Program-made: the position numbers and the translations under genes
Assembly: GCA_024641225.1 (NCBI GenBank)
Contig: JAHEDN010000053.1
Location: 1-10,437 of the forward strand
Direction: 5' to 3'
DNA length: 10,437 bases
From: Burkholderiales bacterium
Lineage (GTDB): Bacteria; Pseudomonadota; Gammaproteobacteria; Burkholderiales; Burkholderiaceae_F
Shown: positions 1 through 9,029 of the stretch, one piece after another
How positions within the stretch are numbered: position 1 is the stretch's first letter
Layout: each line of letters begins with the position of its first letter
Notes under the pieces: generated by a model
Told to the model about the DNA's origin: nothing
Database searches by the model: none
The model's input: the letters and a program-made list of their open reading frames with translations, nothing else

Positions 1-304
1 TCGGCTGGCGGCGGAACTGCGTGTAGTAGCTCAGCACCTCCTCGATCTGGATGCGCGGCACGCCGATGTACTCGACCAGCCAGTCGATGTCCTGGTCGGC
101 GACGAAGCCGCGCTCCTCCTGTATGCGGCGCAGGCACGGCAGCGTCAGCGACGACTCGAATCCGGCCGGGAAGCGCTTCTTCAGCGTCTCGAACTCGGGC
201 TGCAGGTGAAAAATCGGGGTCAGACTCCGATTTCCGCCGTCGCCACGCGGGGCGGAGTCAGTCGCTTCCCGGAAATTGGAGTCTGACCCCGATTTTTCTT
301 TCAC
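1..304 (-). CDS. nuoE: NADH-quinone oxidoreductase subunit E (NuoE), N-terminal part, cut by window start
   Basis: NuoE is the [2Fe-2S] thioredoxin-like subunit of the peripheral NADH-oxidising module of complex I. I translated the 101 complete codons by hand. From about residue 37 the protein reads as the N-terminal helical domain of the family (ETLKKRFPAGF, then PCLRRIQEERGFVADQDIDW and VEYIGVPRIQIEEVLSYYTQ), followed by the window edge. The cluster cysteines would lie beyond it. The only plausible start is GTG at 304-302, which overlaps the nuoD stop as GTGA, an arrangement typical of translational coupling. No in-frame ATG or TTG lies between it and the conserved domain. Residues 3-33 are encoded by a 91-bp palindromic repeat, giving an extra low-complexity, Ser/Gly/Asp-rich leader absent from ordinary NuoE. 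Identity is strong from the motif and from the nuoABCD context. That the leader is translated is an inference from the open frame. Confidence 0.86.
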   Translation of the reverse strand, partial: MKEKSGSDSNFREATDSAPRGDGGNRSLTPIFHLQPEFETLKKRFPAGFESSLTLPCLRRIQEERGFVADQDIDWLVEYIGVPRIQIEEVLSYYTQFRRQP

Positions 305-305
305 C
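205..305. repeat. Palindromic REP/MITE-like element inside the 5' end of nuoE
   Basis: Positions 208-235 and 271-298 are inverted copies of each other at 27 of 28 positions; the one mismatch is G229 against T277. The arm core on the plus strand is ATCGGGGTCAGACTCC, and the 35-nt middle is 236-270. The symmetry continues outward to 205-208 (GGTG) and 302-305 (CACC) if a 4-nt bulge at 298-301 is allowed. The T-runs at both ends and the GGGGTCAGACTCC core look like the short palindromic extragenic elements common in proteobacterial genomes, some of which are mobilised by REP-associated (Y1-type) transposases. That resemblance is from memory and not verified. No transposase gene and no clear target duplication are visible. 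Confidence 0.85.
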
Positions 306-1518
306 GGTCGCACTCCCCGCCGATCATGTTGATCGAGCCGAAGGTCGGCACGATGTCGGCGAGCTGGTAGCCGTCGAGCATCTTGTGAACGCCGCCCATG
401 TGCACGAAGCTCGGCGCCCGGCAGTGCACCTTGTACGGCGTGCCGCCGCCGGTGCTGACCAGATAAAAGCCCAGTTCGCCATTGGCGCCCTCGTGCGCGA
501 CGTAGACGTCGCCGGCCGGCACCTGCGGGCCTTCCATGATCAGCTTGAAGTGGTTGATCAGCGACTCGATCTCGCCGTAGACGAGCGGTTTCGGCGGCAG
601 CACGCAGCGGCGGTCGTCGACGTTGATCGGGCCCGCGGGCAGCATGTCCGCCAGTTGCCGGATCATGTGGATCGACTCGTCGACCTCGCGCATCCGCACG
701 TAGTAGCGATCGTAGTTGTCGCCCTTGATGCCGGTCGGCACCTCGAAGTCGAGTTCGGCATAGGCCAGGTACGGCGTGTCCTTGCGCAGGTCGCGCGGCA
801 CGCCGGTCGAGCGCAGGATCGGCCCCGTGTAGCCCCAGTTGACCGCCTCCGCGGCCGAGATGCATCCGACGTCGCGCATGCGGTCGATGAAGATGCGGTT
901 GCGGTCGACCAGTCCGTGCACGCGGCCGAGGAAGTCGTCGGACTGCGCCAGGATTTCCTCCAGCCGCTTCAGCCAGCCGTCCGGCAGATCCCGCGCCAGG
1001 CCGCCAATGCGCCCGTAGCTGTAGGTCACGCGCGCGCCGGTCAGATCCGCCAGGTGCTCGTAGATGTAGTCGCGGATCGTGACCATGTACAGGAACGCGG
1101 TCATCGCGCCGAGCTCCATCAGCGCTGCCGCAATGCAGGTCATGTGGTCGGCGACGCGCGAGTATTCGGACAGCAGCGTGCGCAGGTACTTCGCGCGCGG
1201 CGTGATCTCGACGCCCATCAACGTCTCGACGGCGTCGCAATACGCGAAGTCGTTGATCAGCGCCGAGCAGTAGTTGAGCCGGTCGACGTACGGGATCAGG
1301 TTGTGCCAGGTATGCGCCTCGCACTCCTTTTCGAAGCCGCGGTGCAGGTAGCCGCAGTGCACGTCCGTGCGCAGCACGCGCTCGCCGTCGAGTTCCGCGA
1401 TGATCTGGATCGTTCCGTGCGTGGCCGGGTGCGACGGGCCGATGTTGACGATCGTCGTGTCGTCGCGCTCGGTCTTGGTGAACGCCGGGCGGACGGGGTT
1501 GGGAATCTTGATGTCCAC
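301..1518 (-). CDS. nuoD: NADH-quinone oxidoreductase subunit D (NuoD, 49-kDa type)
   Basis: NuoD forms, with NuoB, the quinone-reduction site of complex I on the cytoplasmic arm. The 405-residue product spans the whole family. It has GPSHPATHG at 28-35, whose H34 corresponds to the quinone-binding His38 of Thermus Nqo4, and Y83 in DRLNY, corresponding to Tyr87 (same 49-residue spacing). It also has YGRIGG (168-173), RAPSF (367-371) and the C-terminal DR. The start is GTG at 1518, 7 nt after the nuoC stop, with GGGGAG at 1529-1534 as a distant ribosome site. The stop TGA overlaps the GTG start of nuoE. The sequence differs from the common proteobacterial NuoD (for example GYLHRGFEKECEAHTW at 56-71) and is closer in style to complex I types I associate with deltaproteobacteria, Acidobacteria or Planctomycetes. 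It also holds nine cysteines. The function call is very secure; the subtype is an impression. Confidence 0.97.
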   Translation of the reverse strand: MDIKIPNPVRPAFTKTERDDTTIVNIGPSHPATHGTIQIIAELDGERVLRTDVHCGYLHRGFEKECEAHTWHNLIPYVDRLNYCSALINDFAYCDAVETLMGVEITPRAKYLRTLLSEYSRVADHMTCIAAALMELGAMTAFLYMVTIRDYIYEHLADLTGARVTYSYGRIGGLARDLPDGWLKRLEEILAQSDDFLGRVHGLVDRNRIFIDRMRDVGCISAAEAVNWGYTGPILRSTGVPRDLRKDTPYLAYAELDFEVPTGIKGDNYDRYYVRMREVDESIHMIRQLADMLPAGPINVDDRRCVLPPKPLVYGEIESLINHFKLIMEGPQVPAGDVYVAHEGANGELGFYLVSTGGGTPYKVHCRAPSFVHMGGVHKMLDGYQLADIVPTFGSINMIGGECDR

Positions 1519-1525
1519 GGTCGCT

Positions 1526-2020
1526 CTACTCCCCGCCCGGCATCTCGAAGCCTTCGCGGTACGGCACCAGCGGCTGCTCGAGTTCCTTCGGATAGTCCTT
1601 GCGCAGCGGATGGCCCTTGAAGCCCTCGTACAGCAGGATCGGCCGCAGGTCGGCGTTGCCGCGGAAGACGATGCCGTACATCTCGTGGCACTCGCGTTCC
1701 ATGAAGTGCGCCGAGCCGTACAGTCCGGTCAGCGAATCGACGACCGGTTCCGCCTCCGAGACACGCGCCTTCAGCCGCACGCGCAGTTTGTGCGCCGTCG
1801 AGTAGAGGTGCCACACCACCTCGAAACGCGGCTCCTGGCCGAGCCAGTCGACTGCCGTCACGTCCGAGAACATGTCGAAGCGGAACTGTTCCTTGAGCGG
1901 CCCTGCCGCGTCGAGCACCGCGCCCGGCGCGATCTGCAGCACCAGCACGCCGTGCGCTTCCGAGGTGTCACTCACCTTGGACGCCAGCGCCTCGCGGATG
2001 CGTTCGAAGATCGGGTTCAC
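1526..2020 (-). CDS. nuoC: NADH-quinone oxidoreductase subunit C (NuoC, 30-kDa type)
   Basis: NuoC is a structural subunit of the peripheral arm of complex I, next to NuoD. The 164-residue protein carries the family signature near its end: ERECHEMYGIVF (108-119), then DLRPILLYEGFKGHPLRKDY (124-143). The usual aspartate in the signature (ERExxDMFG) is histidine-glutamate here (ERECHEMYG). The start is GTG at 2020, 3 nt beyond the nuoB stop, with no strong Shine-Dalgarno, so translation is probably coupled to nuoB. The next in-frame methionine is residue 50, inside the fold, so the GTG is the credible start. NuoC is separate from NuoD here, not fused to it as in enterobacteria. Confidence 0.96.
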   Translation of the reverse strand: MNPIFERIREALASKVSDTSEAHGVLVLQIAPGAVLDAAGPLKEQFRFDMFSDVTAVDWLGQEPRFEVVWHLYSTAHKLRVRLKARVSEAEPVVDSLTGLYGSAHFMERECHEMYGIVFRGNADLRPILLYEGFKGHPLRKDYPKELEQPLVPYREGFEMPGGE

Positions 2021-2023
2021 GCT

Positions 2024-2539
2024 CTAGAACCTGTCGTTGACGATGAGGTGCTGCTGGTTGGCGATCTTGTCCTGCAGCTTCATGATCCCGTCGATCACCA
2101 TCTCCGGCCGCGGCGGGCAGCCGGGAATGTAGACGTCGACCGGCACGATGCGGTCGATGCCCTGCACCGCCGCGTAGTTGTTGTAGAAGCCGCCGCTGGT
2201 CGCACACACCCCGAACGCGATGACCCATTTGGGCTCGCACATCTGCTCCCACACCTTGAGCAGGATCGGCGCCTGCTTGTGGGTCACCGTACCGACCACC
2301 ATCAGCAGGTCCGACTGGCGCGGCGTGAAACGGGGCAGCGCGGCACCGAAGCGGTCGGTGTCGTACGGCGTGGAGCTGACCGCCATGAACTCCATCGCGC
2401 AGCACGCGGTGACGAACGGGTAGGGGAACAGCGAGAACTTGCGCGCCCAGCCGATCAGTTCGTCCTTGCGCGTCGACAGGTACTCGAAGGCGGCCGACTT
2501 CTGTCCCTCGGCCCGGATCGGAATCGTGGGGTTGCTCAT
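2024..2539 (-). CDS. nuoB: NADH-quinone oxidoreductase subunit B (NuoB, PSST type)
   Basis: NuoB holds the terminal [4Fe-4S] cluster N2, which donates electrons to quinone. The 171-residue protein has all four expected ligands: C46 and C47 (TACCAMEF), C112 (GVCATSGG) and C141 (IPGCPPRPE). An additional cysteine, C101, occurs in MCEPKW, as is usual for the family. The ATG at 2539 lies two bases after the nuoA stop and gives a normal family length. The open frame extends 80 codons further upstream, but that stretch is the out-of-frame shadow of nuoA and was excluded. A GAGG about 12 nt upstream is a weak ribosome site, so coupling to nuoA is likely. Confidence 0.98.
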   Translation of the reverse strand: MSNPTIPIRAEGQKSAAFEYLSTRKDELIGWARKFSLFPYPFVTACCAMEFMAVSSTPYDTDRFGAALPRFTPRQSDLLMVVGTVTHKQAPILLKVWEQMCEPKWVIAFGVCATSGGFYNNYAAVQGIDRIVPVDVYIPGCPPRPEMVIDGIMKLQDKIANQQHLIVNDRF

Positions 2540-2541
2540 GA

Positions 2542-2907
2542 TCAGTCCGTCACGGCCTCGAGCAGCCGCGCCCGGTACACGTACAGCAGCACCAGGACCA
2601 GCAGGAACATGAAGATCGAGAAGGTGGCGACCATGAAGCCGTCGAGCGGCTGCGCGCCAAGCGCCCACAGGATCAGGAACACCGTCTCCAGGTCGAACAG
2701 GATGAACACGATCGCCACCGCGTAGTACTTCACCGGCACGGTGTGCATGCCGCGCGTGTCGAGCAGCGTCGCGCCGCACTCGAACGGCTCCTCCTTCAGC
2801 GCCGTCATCGCCGGCTTCGGGCCGAGCAGCTTGTTCGCCAGCAGCATCACGCCGACGAAACCGAGTATCGCGACCAGGTAAAGCAGAAACACGACATACG
2901 GGTTCAT
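2542..2907 (-). CDS. nuoA: NADH-quinone oxidoreductase subunit A (NuoA)
   Basis: NuoA is a small membrane subunit of complex I located where the peripheral and membrane arms meet. The 121-residue protein has three hydrophobic segments at roughly 5-27, 61-84 and 92-112. It has the two family motifs EPFECG (40-45) in the conserved loop, whose cysteine C44 corresponds to the active/deactive switch cysteine of mitochondrial ND3, and FDLE (71-74) in the second helix. It is the first gene of the nuo run, preceded by 359 nt without a gene. The ribosome site is poor (a GAGA about 13 nt upstream), but the hydrophobic N-terminus starting MNPYVVF fits the family, so I keep the ATG at 2907. Confidence 0.97.
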   Translation of the reverse strand: MNPYVVFLLYLVAILGFVGVMLLANKLLGPKPAMTALKEEPFECGATLLDTRGMHTVPVKYYAVAIVFILFDLETVFLILWALGAQPLDGFMVATFSIFMFLLVLVLLYVYRARLLEAVTD

Positions 2908-3266
2908 CGTCGGCAGTTCTCGTCGGCGGCTGTGGGTCGGGTTTCGGCGGGCGCAGCGCGGCAGGCCGCTGCGCTCTTTGGCGCGTGCGTTACGCGGTCC
3001 CCTCGCGTGGCAGCAGCATGTTCTCGGTGTCTCTTTCGCCGGGCAGTGTTACGGAATCCGTGCCAGCCCATTTTTTCAACTTCGCTACCGTAGGCGGACT
3101 GCGGCGGCGTTTCTTGATGACCGTCAACGGAATGCAGCTTGCGCAGGCGTGTGGCGGGCGACTCGCGGTGGCTGTGGCGGGCCTGCATCAGCGCCGGTGC
3201 GCCCGCACGCGGAGGCAAGCCCTGCGCGGCCTGGCCGTCGCGGGCCAGTGCCGGCGGCTCGAGGCC
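2908..3266. other. Intergenic region upstream of nuoA (359 nt, no gene)
   Basis: No open frame here has family-like sequence. The short frames on both strands are arginine- and alanine-rich and typical of GC-rich noncoding DNA. The region must hold any promoter of the nuo operon. On the minus strand TTGACG (3127-3122) and TTGAAA (3079-3074) could be -35 elements, but neither has a convincing -10 element 16-19 nt downstream, so I do not call a promoter. An A-rich stretch accompanies the second. Hairpins at 2951-2974 and 3231-3248 are described separately. Confidence 0.6.
2951..2974. other. Hairpin-forming inverted repeat in the nuoA leader region
   Basis: GCGCAGCG (2951-2958) and CGCTGCGC (2967-2974) are perfect inverted 8-mers around an 8-nt loop. 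The element lies 44 nt upstream of the nuoA start codon and would form a very stable stem in a nuo leader transcript. It could equally be an operator-like site. No U-run follows on the minus strand, so it is not a standard terminator for that strand. The function is unknown. Confidence 0.4.
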
Positions 3267-3280
3267 TCAGCGGGCCTCGA
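3231..3280 (-). terminator. Two tandem GC-rich hairpins at the end of the CBS gene (possible termination or 3' stabilising structure)
   Basis: Read on the minus strand, TCGAGGCC (3280-3273) pairs with GGCCTCGA (3266-3259) around the 6-nt loop CGCTGA, an 8-bp stem that includes the CBS gene stop codon in its loop. A second stem, CTGGCC (3248-3243) with GGCCAG (3236-3231), follows within 10 nt. Neither is followed by a T-run, so this is not a canonical intrinsic terminator. Pausing, Rho-assisted termination or mRNA end protection are possible. Confidence 0.3.
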
Positions 3281-3695
3281 ACCACCTGCGCCGCTTCTCC
3301 TCGCAGACGAATTCCTCGAGTTCGGGATCGAGCGCGTTGCGTGCAGAAACCATGCCGATCGGCCGGCCTTTCTCGACCACCGGCAGATGGCGACAGTGAT
3401 GCTCGTGCATGACCGCCATCGCATGGCCAAATGATCGGTCGGGCCCGATGGTCACCGGTGCCGGCGTCATCACGTCGGCAAGCCGCGTCGTCTTCGGCTC
3501 CAGCCCGCGGGCGACGACGCGAAACACCGCGTCGCGCTCGCTGAAGATGCCGATCAGGTGACCGTCCTCGATGACGACGATTGCCCCGACCTGCTGTTCG
3601 GCCATCAGCTCGGCCGCCTTGCACACGGTCGTGCCCGGCGACGCGGCGATGAAGCCGTGATTCTCGATGATGCTCCTGACCGGCTGGCTGAGCAT
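3267..3695 (-). CDS. Two-CBS-domain protein
   Basis: The 142-residue soluble protein consists almost entirely of a CBS-domain pair (Bateman module), a fold that usually binds adenine nucleotides and tunes a partner. CBS 1 covers about 9-65, ending in LIGIFSERDAVFRVVARG. CBS 2 covers about 74-125, with DVMTPAPVTIG, RHLPVVEKGRPIGMVSARN. A short basic/acidic tail (EEKRRRWFEAR) follows. No enzyme, membrane or DNA-binding domain is attached, so the partner is unknown. The frame is open for 39 more codons (to 3812), but I start at ATG 3695 because CAGGGAGGGGCC lies directly before it and the upstream stretch is low-complexity. It is flanked by non-coding gaps on both sides and may be monocistronic. 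A role in regulating the neighbouring electron-transfer genes is only suggested by location. Confidence 0.92.
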   Translation of the reverse strand: MLSQPVRSIIENHGFIAASPGTTVCKAAELMAEQQVGAIVVIEDGHLIGIFSERDAVFRVVARGLEPKTTRLADVMTPAPVTIGPDRSFGHAMAVMHEHHCRHLPVVEKGRPIGMVSARNALDPELEEFVCEEKRRRWFEAR

Positions 3696-3697
3696 GG

Positions 3698-3706
3698 CCC
3701 CTCCCT
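3698..3706 (-). promoter_or_regulatory. Ribosome binding site of the CBS gene (decides its start)
   Basis: On the minus strand AGGGAGGGG ends 2 nt before the ATG at 3695 (GGAGG core at 3704-3700, 4-nt spacing). This is the only strong Shine-Dalgarno sequence in the 5' part of the open frame. It supports the 142-residue product over the 181-residue version. Confidence 0.6.
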
Positions 3707-3864
3707 GCACCCGCACTGCCTGCGGCCGTGGGAGTCGATCGTCGGGCGGCGGCGCCGACCGCAAACCTGCCGCGGCCTCTTGCAGGAATGCGTTGCCGCA
3801 CTCCTGACGCAACGCTAATGGGCGCGGCGCCGGTCGTCGTTGATCGCGCTCAACACCCGGTGCG

Positions 3865-3887
3865 TGGCGCGACGCGCGTCGGCGCCA
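3865..3887 (-). terminator. GC-rich hairpin just downstream of the ferredoxin gene (possible terminator)
   Basis: On the minus strand, 16 nt after the ferredoxin TAA, TGGCGC (3887-3882) and GAC pair with GTC and GCGCCA (3870-3865). There is one bulged base (3881) and a GCGC tetraloop, giving a 9-bp stem. No T-run follows. Its position at the end of the nifJ-DHOD-ferredoxin run fits a 3' end structure, but termination there is inferred. Confidence 0.35.
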
Positions 3888-3903
3888 TTGCGTCGGCCGT
3901 CAC

Positions 3904-4152
3904 TTATTCGCCGTGCAGGCTCTTGTACTTGGCGAGCAACTGATCTTTCGACTCGGCGTTATTCGGGTCGGGAACGATGCAGTCCGCCGGGCACACGTCG
4001 ATGCACTGGGGATCGTCGTGCGCGCCGACGCACTCGGTGCACTTGACCGCGTCGATGACGTAGATCGGGCTGCCGGCGGTGATCGCCTCGTTGGGGCACA
4101 CCGGCACGCAGGCGTCGCAGGCGGTGCAGTCGTCGTTGATCAGAAGTGCCAT
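3904..4152 (-). CDS. 2[4Fe-4S] ferredoxin, Alvin (YfhL) type
   Basis: Small soluble low-potential electron carrier. The 82-residue protein has a first cluster motif C9-x2-C12-x2-C15-x3-C19-P. The second is C38-x2-C41-x8-C50-x3-C54-P; the 8-residue insertion between its second and third cysteines, together with a C-terminal extension, is characteristic of Allochromatium vinosum-type ferredoxins, which have very low-potential clusters. C58 is an additional cysteine close behind the last ligand. ATG at 4152 is preceded by GAGGAG with 6-nt spacing. The gene follows the DHOD-like gene by 47 nt and lies in the same direction as nifJ, so it is the likely electron acceptor of that pyruvate oxidoreductase. 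That pairing is inferred from context. Confidence 0.96.
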   Translation of the reverse strand: MALLINDDCTACDACVPVCPNEAITAGSPIYVIDAVKCTECVGAHDDPQCIDVCPADCIVPDPNNAESKDQLLAKYKSLHGE

Positions 4153-4199
4153 CTCGATCTCCTCAATGATGGTGTTCGGCAGGCGCCGCAGGCCGTAGC

Positions 4200-5200
4200 C
4201 TAGACGAACTCGCTCGTGTACGACTTCAGCGCCTTCATGTAGTTGGCGCGTTCGAAGGCGTCCGGGTCAGGGCAGGACTCCTGGCTCAGCGAGCCTTTCA
4301 GCTGCGCCACCGACGCGTACTCGCGCTCGCGCATCCATGCCTCGATGCCGCGCACCAGCGCGCCGACATGCTTTGGCCCCTTGGTCAGCAGGCTGCTGGC
4401 CAGCATCACGCAGTCGGCGCCCGCCAGCAGCAGCTTCAGAACGTCGTCGGGCGTGTGCGCGCCGCCGGTGGCGGCCAGGCTGACGTCGACGCGCCCGCGC
4501 AGGATCGCGATCCAGCGCAGGGCCAGCCGCAGCTCGTCGGACGTCGACAGCACCAGGCGTGGCGCCACCTCGAGCTCCTCGAGCGCGATGTCCGGCTGCA
4601 GGAAGCGGTTGAACAGCACGAGGCCGCGCGCACCGGCCTTCGCCAGCCGTGCTGCCATGTTGGCCATCGCGCTGAAGTACGGTGCGACCTTCACGGCGAC
4701 CGGGATGCTGACCTGCCGCGTCACCGACTCGACCAGCTCGACGTATCGCGCTTCGACCTCGGCGCTGGTGTCGTCGATGCTGGCGGCGAGGAAATATACG
4801 TTCAGTTCAAGCGCGTCGGCGCCGGCCTCCTGGAACTTGCGCGCGATGCCGGTCCAGCCGCCCGGCGTGTAGCCGTTCAGGCTGGCGATCACCGGCACGC
4901 GCAACGCCTTCTTGGCGTCCGCGATCAGCTGCAGGTACTTGTCCGGCCCGGTGCTGTACTGCATCTCGGGGAAGAAGCCCTGCGCCTCCGGCGACAGCTC
5001 AGCGCCGTACATCATCAGGTTGTGCGCGGACATCTCGTCGTGCTCGATCTGCTCCTCGAACAGCGACGGCAGCACAACGGCGGCAATGCCGGCATCCTGC
5101 AGCCGCTTCAGGCTGTCGATCGATCCTGTGAGCGGCGAGGCCGAGGCAACGATCGGGTGGGCAAGGTCGAGGCCGAGGTAACGGGTACGAAGATCGACGC

Positions 5201-5204
<4 letters not shown>
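4200..5204 (-). CDS. Dihydroorotate dehydrogenase-like FMN protein
   Basis: The 334-residue protein is a TIM-barrel flavoprotein of the dihydroorotate dehydrogenase superfamily, in the DHOD-like subgroup often found beside nifJ. Visible features are NPIV-like HPIVASASPL (16-25), N110 in ASLNG, N135 in ELN, K172 in VKVAP, and the phosphate-binding ATGG (245-248) and MLAS (267-270), all expected for FMN binding. The substrate loop that in true PyrD reads N-x-S-(C/x)-P-N is replaced by NVYFLAAS (135-142), so the catalytic Cys/Ser and the Pro-Asn are missing. Pyrimidine synthesis is therefore doubtful. The start ATG 5204 overlaps the nifJ stop as ATGA and has a strong GGAGGAGG 7 nt upstream. Tight coupling to nifJ suggests an accessory role in pyruvate/ferredoxin metabolism; the real substrate is unknown. 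Confidence 0.93.
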
Positions 5205-8845
<3,641 letters not shown>

Positions 8846-8861
8846 TGGTGGTCCTTGATGC

Positions 8862-8890
8862 GTGACCGGTGACCTGTGACCGGTGACCGG
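8862..8890. repeat. Heptamer array, arm 1 (four GTGACCG units)
   Basis: On the plus strand the units are GTGACCG, GTGACCT, GTGACCG and GTGACCG, followed by a G. The array lies 6 nt upstream of the nifJ ribosome site, so it would be in the nifJ leader. Its complement, with 25 of 29 positions preserved, is at 9001-9029. Each unit contains GGTGACC across the junction, itself a near-palindrome. Confidence 0.85.
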
Positions 8891-9000
8891 CTGATGGCAG
8901 GAACGAGCAGGAAGGCTCGGCCCGCGCTCCGCGGTTCGTGAAACGATCCGATCTCTTTCCTTTGACGAGTTTGGCCAAGGGATACCTCGGCTTCGGACAA
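8891..9000. other. Spacer between the two heptamer arrays, upstream of nifJ
   Basis: These 110 bp hold no open frame of interest and no recognised RNA. They are the only non-repeat sequence between the rubrerythrin-like gene and nifJ, so any separate nifJ promoter should lie here. On the minus strand TTGGCC (8976-8971) could be a weak -35 element, but I see no matching -10 element. Confidence 0.4.
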
Positions 9001-9029
9001 CCGGTCACTGATCACCGGTCACCGCTCAC
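9001..9029. repeat. Heptamer array, arm 2 (inverted copy, overlaps the rubrerythrin-like gene stop)
   Basis: Read on the minus strand the units are GTGAGCG, GTGACCG, GTGATCA and GTGACCG, then G. The TGA stop of the rubrerythrin-like gene (9028-9026) is part of the first unit. With arm 1 this forms an imperfect 29-bp inverted repeat enclosing 110 bp, 168 bp overall. Confidence 0.8.

Noticed and set aside
205..305. The palindrome as a simple intergenic terminator between nuoD and a nuoE starting later
   Set aside because: No start codon other than GTG 304 precedes the conserved NuoE sequence and the frame is open throughout, so a purely intergenic position is not supported.
385..2725. Long plus-strand open frames (411 and 452 codons) opposite nuoB, nuoC and nuoD
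   Set aside because: They overlap conserved complex I genes on the other strand, have skewed Arg/Ala/His composition, and show no recognisable domain.
3050..3065. A sigma-54-like -24 element (TGGCACG) upstream of nuoA on the minus strand
   Set aside because: The -24 half is perfect, but the -12 half reads CCGTA instead of TTGCA and lacks the essential GC, so chance is the simpler explanation.
2904..3434. Several open frames of 80 to 150 codons between nuoA and the CBS gene
   Set aside because: All are Arg/Ala/Pro-rich, overlap each other on both strands, and have no ribosome sites or motifs.
3696..3812. A 39-residue upstream extension of the CBS protein
   Set aside because: The extension is low-complexity, has no good ribosome site, and a strong one directly precedes the internal ATG at 3695.
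8862..9029. The heptamer arrays as a CRISPR array
   Set aside because: The units are 7 bp, contiguous and inverted between arms, with a single 110-bp spacer and no cas genes, which does not fit CRISPR structure.
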